From contig NZ_AP019309.1 of NCBI RefSeq assembly GCF_003925875.1, positions 2,108,001-2,172,000 of the forward strand: a stretch of DNA of 64,000 nucleotides. Reading direction: 5' to 3'. A program made the translations under genes and the position numbers. Source of the DNA: Intestinibaculum porci (lineage in GTDB: Bacteria; Bacillota_I; Bacilli_A; Erysipelotrichales; Coprobacillaceae). Shown piece after piece: positions 54,492 to 63,339 of the stretch (position 1 is the first letter of the stretch; each line of letters begins with the position of its first letter). The notes beneath the pieces are model-generated. The model saw only the letters and a program-made list of their open reading frames with translations, had not been told where the DNA came from and did not search any database.

Positions 54492-54766
54492 TCTTTAAAA
54501 CGCAATATTCCAACAAAACCATCTTTTTTCTCATCGACCTGATCCCCTAAGCCTCTGACAAACTTAAGAGAGCTAGTGACATAACCATGATTCATCGGCA
54601 CCAAAAGCAAAATCAAAATAAGTGATAAACTATTGCCTATTGTTGTATTTGGTAAAACATTAGGTATGAAATTGATCAAACCGATGATCAGGCAGATATA
54701 GATCATTGTCAGTTTATGATTGCGCAGGTGCATTTTAGCCTGCATTCGCATTTCTGTAATATCCAT
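54492..54766 (-). pseudogene. DUF975 membrane protein, N-terminal part (disrupted)
   Basis: This reads MDITEMRMQAKMHLRNHKLTMIYI with two membrane helices and the DUF975 segment SLKFVRGLGDQVDEKKDGFVGILRFKD, after which the IS1595 element begins. AAAGGAGCT precedes the ATG. Paralogue of the intact gene at 55477-56241. Confidence 0.88.
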
Positions 54767-54778
54767 TTTTAGCTCCTT

Positions 54779-54806
54779 TTAAAAAAGGGATCAATGCGAC
54801 CCCTTT
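54779..54806 (-). terminator. Terminator of hpf
   Basis: AAAGGGGTC/GATCCCTTT stem, then T residues on the minus strand. Confidence 0.75.
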
Positions 54807-54816
54807 TACATATTTG

Positions 54817-55347
54817 TTATTCCGTTTCCAGTAAGCCATAACCGCCATTATCACGTTTATAGACAACACTGACTTTATTGCTTTCCGTATCAAGATATAC
54901 GAAGAATGTATGACCGATTAATTCCATCTGCATAATTGCTTCTTCCATATCCATTGGTTTAGGATTAATGGTCTTTGTTTTCACGATGACATCTTCTTCG
55001 CCATCATCTTCTAATTCTTCTAATGTAGCGATATTGAATGCAAGTTTATTATTTTTTGACTTTCTGCTTAATCTTGTCTTGTACTTTCTGATCTGACCTT
55101 CAAGCTTATCAACGACTAAATCAATCGCATCGTAAAGATCATCATTCACCTCTTCTGCTCTTAATAAGACGTATTCTGTAGGAATCGTTACTTCAATTTT
55201 CTGACCAGTAGGATAAGTTCTGACTAATACTTTTGCTTCTACATCTTTAGTAATAAAGTATTTGTCGAGCTTAGAAAGTTTCTTTTCTACCTTTTCCTGG
55301 ATCCCTGGTGTAACGGTAATATTCTTTCCTCTAATACTAACTTTCAT
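54817..55347 (-). CDS. hpf: Ribosome hibernation promoting factor, long form
   Basis: The 176 residues include the N-terminal RaiA/YfiA domain (MKVSIRGKNITVTPGIQEKVEKKLSKLDKYF) and the C-terminal dimerisation domain (MDMEEAIMQMELIGHTFFVYLDTESNKVSVVYKRDNGGYGLLE). The long form joins two 70S ribosomes into inactive 100S dimers in stationary phase. AAAGGAGG precedes the ATG. Not part of an operon with DUF975 genes on either side. Confidence 0.97.
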   Translation of the reverse strand: MKVSIRGKNITVTPGIQEKVEKKLSKLDKYFITKDVEAKVLVRTYPTGQKIEVTIPTEYVLLRAEEVNDDLYDAIDLVVDKLEGQIRKYKTRLSRKSKNNKLAFNIATLEELEDDGEEDVIVKTKTINPKPMDMEEAIMQMELIGHTFFVYLDTESNKVSVVYKRDNGGYGLLETE

Positions 55348-55451
55348 ATGAATACCTCCTTTTGAATTTCTACCTATATTATACTATACCGATAAATAAA
55401 AATCACTTGTTATTATCATATTATAAAAATTTCGTTAAAAGATCATAACAC

Positions 55452-55476
55452 ACTAAAAAAGAGGTCACATGACCCC
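55452..55476 (-). terminator. Terminator of the intact DUF975 gene
   Basis: GAGGGGTCA/TGACCTC stem, then TTTTTT on the minus strand. Confidence 0.75.
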
Positions 55477-56241
55477 TCAATGATAAGCACGATAAGCAAG
55501 CTCTTTATAGAAGACAGCTGTTGATACCGTTAATAATGGTAAATAGGTATAAACACCAATGATCAATGAGACAACACTGACAATAATTTCTACCACAAAA
55601 GCCGGTAAACCAAGCATTAACACATAGGTTAAACCATAAGTGATAAGAGCCTGAATAATGATAAAAGGCAGGAAGGAAAGCACCAGTTTCACATAATCAA
55701 AGACATGACCACGCATCAGTTCTCTTGAGGCATTGATTGCTTCTGATTTCTTCATCCCATAATCTTCTAAAAGATAAGGTGTTAATAACAAGCGAAAAGC
55801 TACATAAATACCCAAGACAACAGCTGCCACCCCTAATAGCCCCATAGAAATCATGTTATTACTGGTGAGGAAACCGCCACTCATCGTATAGACGATAATC
55901 ATCGCAATAACGGGAATAAGCGTATATAAGAGGACATATAAGACATTTAAAACATAGGTCGGCAAGAGTTCTCGCCATCTTTTAAGACCTACCATACTAT
56001 CGCTTTCATCGACTTCTTCACCCTGACCATTAATAAACTTCAGGCCGCTGACTACTAGACCGTGAGGCACTGTTAAAAATGCGAGCGTAACAATCAGTGA
56101 AATAATTGTCGTATAATCATTAGCGGTAAAGAAACCAGGAATCAAAAGAATGAACCCATCAATAAGAACAACACGAATGAGCCCTTCTTTATTTTTTATA
56201 AGTTCCTGTTTTGCCCGTGTTTTTATTAATTTAATATCCAT
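55477..56241 (-). CDS. DUF975-family membrane protein
   Basis: This 254-residue protein has five to six membrane helices. It opens MDIKLIKTRAKQELIKNKEGLIRV and has SGLKFINGQGEEVDESDSMVGLKRWRELLPT, which aligns with the disrupted gene two genes away. The family's function is unknown. GGAG precedes the ATG. Confidence 0.85.
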   Translation of the reverse strand: MDIKLIKTRAKQELIKNKEGLIRVVLIDGFILLIPGFFTANDYTTIISLIVTLAFLTVPHGLVVSGLKFINGQGEEVDESDSMVGLKRWRELLPTYVLNVLYVLLYTLIPVIAMIIVYTMSGGFLTSNNMISMGLLGVAAVVLGIYVAFRLLLTPYLLEDYGMKKSEAINASRELMRGHVFDYVKLVLSFLPFIIIQALITYGLTYVLMLGLPAFVVEIIVSVVSLIIGVYTYLPLLTVSTAVFYKELAYRAYH

Positions 56242-56261
56242 GCAATCACTCCTTGTAAAAA

Positions 56262-56286
56262 AAGAGACTCACGCAGAGCCTCTTAA
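56262..56286 (-). terminator. Terminator of metK
   Basis: AGAGGCTCTGCGTGAGTCTCT stem, then seven T residues on the minus strand. Confidence 0.75.
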
Positions 56287-57422
56287 TCTAAGTACTGTTT
56301 TAAGGTATCCACTTTATCAAGCTTTTCCCATGGGAATTCTTTTCTTCCAAAGTGACCATAAGCAGCAGTTTTTGAATAAATAGGCTGTCTTAAGTTGAGT
56401 GTATCAATAATCCCTTGTGGAGTCAAATTGAATTCCTTTTTGATTGCTTCTAAAATGACATCTCTTGACACCTTTTCTGTTCCATAAGTTTCCACAAAAA
56501 CAGAAGTTGGTTCTTTTACCCCAATTGCATATGATAACTGAATTTCACAGCGATCACATAATCCGGCGGCGACTAAGTTCTTCGCAATATAACGTGAGAT
56601 ATAAGCTGCTGAACGGTCTACCTTGGTTGGGTCTTTCCCTGAGAAAGCCCCGCCGCCATGATGCGCAGATCCGCCATAGGTATCAACGATAATCTTACGT
56701 CCAGTTAAACCAGTATCACCATGTGGACCGCCGATCACAAAACGACCTGTCGGATTGATAAATACCTTATAGTCATGATTTAAACCATAATCATCAACGA
56801 CTTTATCCATAATATCTTCTTTAATGAAACGTTTGAATTCTTTTTCATCAAAGTCAGGATCATGCTGGATCGACATTAAGATTGTATCAATCTTAGGTGT
56901 TTCTTCCGTATAATCAATCGTAACCTGTGATTTCATATCTGGACGAGCCCATTTGAAGGTTCCTTCATGACGTAATTCACTAGCATAACGCACTAACTGA
57001 TGGGCAATAGAAATTGGTAATGGCATATAACCTTTGGTTTCGTTGGTCGCATAACCAAACATAATCCCCTGGTCACCAGCTCCGCCAACTTCGTTGTTGG
57101 TTCCTAAAGCGATATCGCTTGACTGGGTATCCATCACAACTTCAATGCGGCAATGATCAGCATCAATACCTAATTCATCTGATGTATAACCAATCTTTCT
57201 TAAGACATCACGAGCTACCTGTTCATAATCCACGTGAGCGTTAGTGGTAATTTCACCACCAATGACAACTAAGTTTGTCGTTGTGAAACATTCGCATGCA
57301 ACACGTGAGTTAGGATCTTCCTTCAGACAGGCATCTAAAATAGCATCACTAATCTGATCACAAACCTTATCAGGATGTCCTTCAGATACTGATTCTGAAG
57401 TAAATAAAATCTTTTCTTTCAT
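56283..57422 (-). CDS. metK: S-adenosylmethionine synthetase
   Basis: The 379 residues carry the substrate and metal loops FTSESVSEGHPDKVCDQISDAI, GAGDQGIMFGYA and GGGAFSGKDPTKVDRS. It makes SAM from methionine and ATP. GAGGAGG precedes the ATG. A SAM-sensing leader lies upstream, giving negative feedback. Confidence 0.98.
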   Translation of the reverse strand: MKEKILFTSESVSEGHPDKVCDQISDAILDACLKEDPNSRVACECFTTTNLVVIGGEITTNAHVDYEQVARDVLRKIGYTSDELGIDADHCRIEVVMDTQSSDIALGTNNEVGGAGDQGIMFGYATNETKGYMPLPISIAHQLVRYASELRHEGTFKWARPDMKSQVTIDYTEETPKIDTILMSIQHDPDFDEKEFKRFIKEDIMDKVVDDYGLNHDYKVFINPTGRFVIGGPHGDTGLTGRKIIVDTYGGSAHHGGGAFSGKDPTKVDRSAAYISRYIAKNLVAAGLCDRCEIQLSYAIGVKEPTSVFVETYGTEKVSRDVILEAIKKEFNLTPQGIIDTLNLRQPIYSKTAAYGHFGRKEFPWEKLDKVDTLKQYLD

Positions 57423-57442
57423 GCTTTTCCTCCTCTAGTTAA

Positions 57443-57484
57443 TAAAAAAAGCTTTCAAGAGGAAAGCTCAAAGCATTTCCTCTT
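57443..57484 (-). terminator. Expression-platform terminator of the SAM leader
   Basis: AGAGGAAA/TTTCCTCT stem, then AAAGC and seven T residues on the minus strand. Confidence 0.8.
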
Positions 57485-57595
57485 ATTGTTCAAGACAAAT
57501 CTTGCTTGGTTCAGGCACCTTCTATCAAAAGGGTTGCCACCACTTTAAAACGATCCGCATCTATGTGGTTCTTAATAAGAGCTTTAATTATTTTT
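57478..57595 (-). ncRNA. SAM riboswitch (S-box) of metK
   Basis: On the minus strand: CTCTTATTAAGA, GGTGGCAACC, AAGGTGCCTGAACC and a closing AATAAGAG, in S-box order, with P1 pairing CTCTTATT to AATAAGAG. The GATGAAACC region is altered compared with the textbook aptamer, so it may be a variant class. A terminator follows directly. Confidence 0.85.
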
Positions 57596-57635
57596 GTATA
57601 ACATAGATCATTATAAACGGTTCATCTTTGTTGTC

Positions 57636-57714
57636 AATATTAAATAGCAATGACTTCGTTAAATATTAAATAGCAATGACTTCGTTAACATATTAAATAG
57701 CAATGACTTCGTTA
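57636..57714. repeat. Triplicated 3' end of the nfu gene
   Basis: Three near-identical copies of about 26 bp contain ATTAAATAGCAATGACTTCG, with starts at 57636, 57662 and 57689. The last overlaps the gene's stop and its final codons (EVIAI). The other two lie downstream of it. Confidence 0.9.
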
Positions 57715-57974
57715 ACCCCAGGCACTTCTTCGACTAAGATTAATTCAACACCTTCTTTAATATCATCAGAGATGAACATACAGCCTGAACATGCCCCTAA
57801 TACATGGACATAAACAACACCATCTTCGAATTTGACATATTCAAGATCGCCGCCATCACGCTGCAAGTAAGGTCTTAATTTATTAATAACTTCAATGATC
57901 TTTTTTTCAGTTTCAGGATCATCACTGGTCGCAAATTTCTTTTCTGTTTCATTTGTACTATTTACTGTATCCAT
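57693..57974 (-). CDS. Nfu-type iron-sulfur scaffold protein
   Basis: The protein has 93 residues with the NifU C-terminal domain, RPYLQRDGGDLEYVKFEDGVVYVHVLGACSGC, holding the CxxC that carries a transient Fe-S cluster (GACSGCMF). It delivers clusters to apo-enzymes. GAGGTGG precedes the ATG. Its 3' end overlaps the third unit of a triplication. Confidence 0.93.
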   Translation of the reverse strand: MDTVNSTNETEKKFATSDDPETEKKIIEVINKLRPYLQRDGGDLEYVKFEDGVVYVHVLGACSGCMFISDDIKEGVELILVEEVPGVNEVIAI

Positions 57975-58112
57975 AGTTCCACCTCATTTCGCTTGTTATT
58001 ATAACGCATGTCGTTTATAAAGAGAAGTCATATGCTCTTAAACATGAATGTTCATTCATATTTATGCAAATAAAAAACTTACCCTTCGGTAAGCTTTAGA
58101 TCATATAGGGAA

Positions 58113-58188
58113 TGGTGACTCGCAGGGGATTCGAACCCCTGACCCTCTGATTAAAAGTCAGATGCTCTACCAACTGAGCTAGCGAGTC
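58113..58188 (-). tRNA. tRNA-Lys (TTT)
   Basis: 76 bases with encoded CCA. Anticodon loop CTTTTAA, T-loop GGTTCGAATCC. First of five tRNAs in a minus-strand cluster. Confidence 0.95.
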
Positions 58189-58194
58189 GCAGGA

Positions 58195-58270
58195 TGGCTG
58201 GGCTAGCTGGATTCGAACCAGCGAAATGACAGAGTCAAAGTCTGTTGCCTTACCCCTTGGCTATAGCCCA
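58195..58270 (-). tRNA. tRNA-Gln (TTG)
   Basis: 76 bases with CCA. Anticodon stem-loop CAGACTTTGACTCTG, T-loop GGTTCGAATCC, acceptor TGGGCTA/TAGCCCA. Confidence 0.95.
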
Positions 58271-58275
58271 ACGAC

Positions 58276-58359
58276 TGGTGGGGAGGGACGGATTCGAACC
58301 ATCGAACCAAAAGGAACTGAGTTACAGTCAGCCGCGTTTAGCCACTTCGCTACCTCCCC
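58276..58359 (-). tRNA. tRNA-Tyr (GTA)
   Basis: 84 bases including a long variable arm, CCA encoded. Anticodon stem-loop CTGACTGTAACTCAG. Confidence 0.95.
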
Positions 58360-58364
58360 AAAAA

Positions 58365-58440
<76 letters not shown>

Positions 58441-58452
58441 AAGATATAAAAA

Positions 58453-58528
58453 TGGTGGGGGTTAACGGGCTCGAACCGCTGACCCTCTGCTTGTAAGGCA
58501 GACGCTCTCCCAACTGAGCTAAACCCCC
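58453..58528 (-). tRNA. tRNA-Val (TAC)
   Basis: 76 bases with CCA. Anticodon stem-loop CTGCCTTACAAGCAG, acceptor GGGGGTT/AACCCCC. Confidence 0.95.
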
Positions 58529-58678
58529 GCTTCAGTGCTTATATAATATATCATGCAACCTCATATGTGTCAACGCCTTTTCTCAAATAAGACAAAAAAG
58601 TTTTAGTACAAAAAGGCAAGTGCCTCGTTTTTAAGAATGATTATTGAAGAAAAGTCATGAACTCAGCTCAATAAGTAC

Positions 58679-58706
58679 AAAAAAAGGTGTCCATGACAGA
58701 CACCTT
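58679..58706 (-). terminator. Terminator of pgi
   Basis: AAGGTGTCTGTCATGGACACCTT stem, then seven T residues on the minus strand. Confidence 0.85.
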
Positions 58707-58713
58707 CGTAAAA

Positions 58714-59997
58714 TTATTTTTCGTAACCTGGTTTACCTAATAATTTGAACATATTCTTCTTGTAAACTTCAACACCTGGCTGGTTGAATGGATTTACACC
58801 TAATAAGTAAACTGATAAAGCACATGCTTTTTCGAAGAAGTAAACCATATAGCCGAAGCTATAAGCATTCATTTCATCTAATTCAATGACAATGTTTGGT
58901 ACGCCACCGACATTGACATGGGCATCAATTGTACCTTCACAAGCTCTCTTGTTGACATAATCAACAGTTTTGCCTGCTAAGTAGTTTAAGTTATCTAAGT
59001 TATCAGGATCACTTGGAACAGTTAAGTCTAACTGAGGTTTAGTCACTTTTAAGACGGTTTCAAATAAGACTTTTGAACCTTCCTGGATAAACTGACCTAA
59101 TGAGTGTAAATCTGTTGAGAAGACTGCTGAATGAGGTAAGATCCCCTTGCCTTCTTTACCTTCTGATTCACCGAATAACTGTTTCCACCATTCAGCGACA
59201 TTGCTTAACTGTAATTCGTAAGTAACGAACATTTCAGCTGGATATTTCTTACCTAAGATCTGACGAGCAACGCCATATTTGTAAGCATCGTTAGTAGCTA
59301 AATCAGGGTTATTGTAATGATCCTGAGCAGCTTTAGCACCTTCCATCATCGCATCGATATCAATACCAGCCATGGCAATTGGGAATAAACCTACGGCTGT
59401 TAATACTGAGTAACGACCACCGATATCATCAGGGACAACGAATTCTTCGTAGCCTTCCTGATCAGCTAATGTCTTTAATGCACCTTTATGAGCATCAGTT
59501 GTAGCGACGATACGTCTTGCAGCCACTTCCTTACCTTTTGTTTCTTCCAGTAATTCTTTGAAGATACGGAAAGCAACAGATGTTTCTGTGGTAGTCCCAG
59601 ACTTAGAAATAACGTTGATACCGAATTCCTTGTCTTTTACATATTCCTTGATCTGTGCTAAGTAAGTAGATGAGAATGTATTACCGATATATAAGATCTC
59701 TACTTTGTTTGTTGGATATAAACCATTGATGGCTTCAATAGCTGCACGAGCACCTAAGTAGCTGCCGCCAATCCCGCAAACGAGTAATACATCGATTTCT
59801 TTAGAAAGTTCAGCAGCTTTTGCTTTGATTCTAGCAGCTTCATCTTTATCGTAGTTTGTAGGTAATTCTACCCATCCTAAGAAATCGTTGCCAGCACCCG
59901 TTTTGTTGTGAATCATATCATGGATTTCTGCAACCTTATCCTTATAATCATTCAAGTCTTCAGCTAATTTGGCATGACTTAAATCAACCTTGATCAT
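58714..59997 (-). CDS. pgi: Glucose-6-phosphate isomerase
   Basis: This 427-residue Pgi has [23 protein letters not shown] and the catalytic [18 protein letters not shown] stretch. It converts glucose-6-phosphate to fructose-6-phosphate in glycolysis. Its ATG overlaps the stop of the upstream S1-domain gene by 4 bp, giving translational coupling. Confidence 0.97.
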   Translation of the reverse strand: MIKVDLSHAKLAEDLNDYKDKVAEIHDMIHNKTGAGNDFLGWVELPTNYDKDEAARIKAKAAELSKEIDVLLVCGIGGSYLGARAAIEAINGLYPTNKVEILYIGNTFSSTYLAQIKEYVKDKEFGINVISKSGTTTETSVAFRIFKELLEETKGKEVAARRIVATTDAHKGALKTLADQEGYEEFVVPDDIGGRYSVLTAVGLFPIAMAGIDIDAMMEGAKAAQDHYNNPDLATNDAYKYGVARQILGKKYPAEMFVTYELQLSNVAEWWKQLFGESEGKEGKGILPHSAVFSTDLHSLGQFIQEGSKVLFETVLKVTKPQLDLTVPSDPDNLDNLNYLAGKTVDYVNKRACEGTIDAHVNVGGVPNIVIELDEMNAYSFGYMVYFFEKACALSVYLLGVNPFNQPGVEVYKKNMFKLLGKPGYEK

Positions 59998-60362
59998 ACA
60001 TCTTCCTCCTTATTGATGCCTCGACTGATCCACCGAGGCAACATTTCTTTAAGTGGCTGGAAACCTTTAGGTGTTTCCACAATCAGCTGACGATGACGTC
60101 GACATTTACGACGGCTTTTCGCGACAGCTTTCAGTGAAAGTTTCGCCTGATGAGTTTTAGGATCGATATCAATGACCTTAACCTTGATTGTCTCTCCTAT
60201 CGATACATAGTTTCCAACACTTCTGACAAAACGATCAGAAATCTCAGAAATATGGATCAGGCCGCTGCTATGGTCCGGCAGTAATGCAAAGGCCCCATAA
60301 GGCTGGATCCCCGTAATTGTGACATCAATAATGTCACCAATATGTATTTGATGAAAACTCAT
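59994..60362 (-). CDS. S1-domain RNA-binding protein (CvfD/YugI type)
   Basis: The 122 residues hold one S1 domain ([59 protein letters not shown]), then a basic Arg-rich region ([11 protein letters not shown]). ATG 60362 follows TTGGAGGGG. Relatives are general stress or translation-linked RNA-binding proteins. Its coupling to pgi is unusual but clear. Confidence 0.88.
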   Translation of the reverse strand: MSFHQIHIGDIIDVTITGIQPYGAFALLPDHSSGLIHISEISDRFVRSVGNYVSIGETIKVKVIDIDPKTHQAKLSLKAVAKSRRKCRRHRQLIVETPKGFQPLKEMLPRWISRGINKEEDV

Positions 60363-60486
60363 CCTGTCCCCTCCAATCGCCCACATTATAGCATATGTTT
60401 TCATATTCTAAAATAGTTATCGCTTATTCGGTAAATAGTTTCATAGGTTTCATCTATATGTAATTTATTTTCATACTATGAAATTG

Positions 60487-60510
60487 AAAAAGACCAGTTG
60501 CCTGGTCTAC
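60487..60510 (-). terminator. Terminator of the C39-like gene
   Basis: AGACCAG/CTGGTCT stem, then T residues on the minus strand. Confidence 0.8.
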
Positions 60511-61667
60511 TTCACTTTCACGCTGCGCACCGCTGAATATTTTCCATACGCGCCATTTTTATAGCCGCGTACTTTGAATTGATAACGTGATGATCGCGAT
60601 AAATTTTTCACGGTTTTCTTAGCGCTTTTCGTATATGTATAATTCCACTTCACACGTCCCGCTTTACGATAAGCCACCTGGTAATTAACATTGCCAGCTA
60701 GTGACGCATATTTAATTGATGCGCTTTTCTTCTTTCCAGAGACAGAAGTGATTTTTGCTTTTTTCGGAGAAATCTTGTAAGTGGCCGTTAAAGTACCGCT
60801 ATAACCGCCAATACCTGTAATGACAATCTTATGTTTGCCTACACTTTTACGATTTGAGGCATAAGAAACAGTGTAATCCACATCACGTGTTAATGCATTA
60901 TTATTCAGTGTCACATTAACAGTAGGATTTTTGATTTTGCCATTATACGTATAAGATGTCTTCGATAATGAAACAATGCCGTCATCAAGGGCTGTCACAG
61001 CTGGTGCTGCAGCGGCTGGCGCACTTGGATCCTGAGCTGTCGCAGCGGAATCGGCAACGGGCGCATTATTCGCTGTGACGTTTGATACGTACCAATAAGA
61101 AGCGACATTTTCGACGTTCACACGTAGAGCCTGATCGATCGTAATCAAGCCAGCAGTACTTGCCCCAGCAGGATCTGCTACATAAAACACATTATTGACA
61201 TAAGACGTTAACAAAACTGCGTGATTCTTTTCAGTATAGCCATTAGCGCCATTACGAGCATAGATGACAACACCTTCCGGATGGGCTGCTAATAAATTAT
61301 TTAAGGCATTGATTTTATCCTGTCCAGTAATATCACTAGCATTGCCATAACCATCGACATCACCATAAGAAATGGTATATGTGTAATCCGCGGTGGCATA
61401 GCTGAAGTCATGGAGTAAACCATTGCTCCAGGCTACTGGCTTTAAGCTGTCTTCAGTAATACTTGCCCAGTTAGCGTCGCCCATCAATAAGGCTTTCCGA
61501 CGTAATGCCATGGCAGCGGAAACCAGTGTACAGGTTGAGGCTGTCTGCTGTTTTAAAAAGACGCTCGCATCATCGATACTTAAGGCACTTGTCTTGACAC
61601 TCATCAGCATCGTCTCGCCAAGTACCACTACGAGCGCCAATGCTAGAGATATGATTTTTTTCTTCAC
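60507..61667 (-). CDS. Secreted C39-like cysteine peptidase with Ig- and Fn3-like tail
   Basis: The protein has 386 residues, starting GTG 61667 after AAGGAGTGG, with a signal peptide (MKKKIISLALALVVVLGETML). The N-terminal half is papain-fold, C39-like: Cys in TASTCTLVSAAMAL, His in KNHAVLLTSY, Asp in YVADPA. After a Pro/Ala-rich linker comes a bacterial Ig-like unit (YTYNGKIKNPTVNVTLNNN) and a C-terminal Fn3-like domain (VNYQVAYRKAGRVKWNYTYT). Probably a surface or secreted peptidase. Together with the next gene upstream. Confidence 0.8.
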   Translation of the reverse strand: MKKKIISLALALVVVLGETMLMSVKTSALSIDDASVFLKQQTASTCTLVSAAMALRRKALLMGDANWASITEDSLKPVAWSNGLLHDFSYATADYTYTISYGDVDGYGNASDITGQDKINALNNLLAAHPEGVVIYARNGANGYTEKNHAVLLTSYVNNVFYVADPAGASTAGLITIDQALRVNVENVASYWYVSNVTANNAPVADSAATAQDPSAPAAAAPAVTALDDGIVSLSKTSYTYNGKIKNPTVNVTLNNNALTRDVDYTVSYASNRKSVGKHKIVITGIGGYSGTLTATYKISPKKAKITSVSGKKKSASIKYASLAGNVNYQVAYRKAGRVKWNYTYTKSAKKTVKNLSRSSRYQFKVRGYKNGAYGKYSAVRSVKVK

Positions 61668-61685
61668 GCTTTCCCACTCCTTATG

Positions 61686-62204
61686 TTAGTCTGTCGCATA
61701 AATGCGGTATTTCTTAATTAAGGTTCCGGTGAAATTTCCTAAACCTTTTATTTTTAACGTATGTGTTCCTGGTTTTGCAGAGTAATCATAGTAAAGACGA
61801 TAACTGACATCCTGTCCCCTATACGTAATAGCAAGATCTTGATTAGTAAAGCCCTGATTTGCATCATAGGATTTCAGACCACTGACTTTACATTGTTTAA
61901 TCGAACGTTTCCGAATAACATAGCTGCCCGTCGCATAGCCGTCATACTTGCCTGTTCCATGAACGCTTACCTCAACAACGCCGGCATTGGTCGTATCACC
62001 GTCATAAATCACCGAAAAATAACGGCTAGGAACCCGTTTCCCTTTTTCATTATAAACTTTCGGCATATTACGAATAGCACTGCCGGTATAAGTGACATTT
62101 TTAATTTTCAGATAGGCGATCGAATAGGATTTTGCATAAGTCTGTACTACTGCTCCAAAGCTGAGACAGATCGCTGTCATGAGAGCAAGCATTTTCTTTA
62201 CCAT
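61686..62204 (-). CDS. Secreted Ig-like domain protein
   Basis: This 172-residue exported protein (signal peptide ending TYA-KS) has two beta-rich units (VTYTGSAIRNMPKVYNEKGKRVPSRYFSVIYDGDTTNAGVV and DLAITYRGQDVSYRLYYDYSAKPGTHTLKIKGLGNFTGTL) like the Ig-like unit in the neighbouring C39-like protein. It ends 19 bp before that gene, so they are probably one operon. Function unknown; likely a surface accessory. Confidence 0.7.
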   Translation of the reverse strand: MVKKMLALMTAICLSFGAVVQTYAKSYSIAYLKIKNVTYTGSAIRNMPKVYNEKGKRVPSRYFSVIYDGDTTNAGVVEVSVHGTGKYDGYATGSYVIRKRSIKQCKVSGLKSYDANQGFTNQDLAITYRGQDVSYRLYYDYSAKPGTHTLKIKGLGNFTGTLIKKYRIYATD

Positions 62205-62467
62205 GGTGATTCTCCTTCATTGAACACTACCATTATTCTAAAAAAGGAACTTCAAACAAAGCTTAAATTTTTCTTAAAATTATGTGATCTGATCAATTTT
62301 ATGTCACCTTTTTATAATTCACATAATTTTACGTTTTTACGCTTTCCATCACGCTTTTTTCGATTTTGAAAAGAATTTTATCGTAATCGTATTGTAATTT
62401 TCTCGCCTATGCATATAATAGCTAATGAGTTAAGTCTCAACTCCAAATATTTTAATGAGGTGATACT

Positions 62468-63238
62468 ATGGCAAAGAGATTTACATTTAACGATAACGAC
62501 GAAACACCTAGACAGACCGGTCCAAGACACGCGGCTGACTATGATGAAAATGCATATAACCAGCAGGAAGAACAAGAAGAAAAGAAAGGTAAAAACATTA
62601 CTATTAACTTTTCTAATCCTTCCAGCTCCAAAAAGACATCAACTTTAGGATCCATAGGACGCCGAGCAAGTTCCAGTCAAGCAACGCGCTCACATTCTTC
62701 TTCCGCAGCGAAAAAAGCAGCCAGCACGCTTGGCAAAGCTGGCGGCACGCTCGCTAAAGGAGCAGCCACGGGAGCCATTAAAGGCGCTACTTCCGCAGCT
62801 TCTAAAGCTGTTAAAGCAGTCGTTGTAGCCGGCTTGATCGGTGGTGCTGGGACAGCTGGATATAAAGCATATAACTGGTTCATGAGCAACTCTTCTAATA
62901 TTGTCGAAGAAGCAAAAGATAAAGCAAAGCAAAAACTAGCAGAGCATGAAAACAAATCCAACACATCGCAGTCAAGCAATACCAGCAGCTCGTCAGACAA
63001 TAACACATCTTCAAATACATCATCTGATAACTCATCAGCAAGTACCAATGATGATTCTTCATCTAACAGTTCTTCAACGAGCACATCAAATGACACATCA
63101 TCAGCGTCAAGTGATAATTCCTCTGCGAGCACGAATACAACATCTGATGATAACTCATCTTCAAGTAATACAAACAGCGATCAGTCAACAGATACGTCAA
63201 GTACACAGTCTACAGCTGATTCCACAACGACAGAATAA
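62468..63238 (+). CDS. Ser/Thr/Asn-rich protein with one membrane helix
   Basis: The protein has 256 residues after GAGGTGATACT. The N-terminal part is charged (NDNDETPRQTG, EEQEEKKGKNI). An Ala/Gly/Lys-rich stretch (AKKAASTLGKAGGTLAKGAATGAIKG) and a helix (VVVAGLIGGAGTAGYKAYNWFM, approximately 117-138) follow. The last 110 residues are almost entirely Ser, Thr, Asn and Asp, like a wall-spanning or glycosylated linker. No family is recognised. The start ATG and the long frame support a real gene. Confidence 0.7.
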   Translation: MAKRFTFNDNDETPRQTGPRHAADYDENAYNQQEEQEEKKGKNITINFSNPSSSKKTSTLGSIGRRASSSQATRSHSSSAAKKAASTLGKAGGTLAKGAATGAIKGATSAASKAVKAVVVAGLIGGAGTAGYKAYNWFMSNSSNIVEEAKDKAKQKLAEHENKSNTSQSSNTSSSSDNNTSSNTSSDNSSASTNDDSSSNSSSTSTSNDTSSASSDNSSASTNTTSDDNSSSSNTNSDQSTDTSSTQSTADSTTTE

Positions 63239-63270
63239 AACGGATGCCACTGGCACCCGTTTTTTTTGCT
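63237..63270 (+). terminator. Terminator of the Ser-rich gene
   Basis: ACGG-TGCCA/GGCA-CCGT stem, then eight T residues. Confidence 0.8.
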
Positions 63271-63284
63271 TTCATTGATATATA

Positions 63285-63328
63285 GGCACAAGGATACCTG
63301 CGAATTCATTCGCGGGAGGAATTGTGCC
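63285..63328. repeat. Imperfect hairpin downstream of the IscB-type gene, possible transposon right end
   Basis: GGCACAA (63285-63291) pairs with TTGTGCC (63322-63328), and CTGCGAAT/ATTCGCGG pairs inside. Such subterminal hairpins mark the ends of IS200/IS605-type elements and lie just downstream of the nuclease gene here. Confidence 0.55.
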
Positions 63329-63339
63329 ATCCTCCTTCT

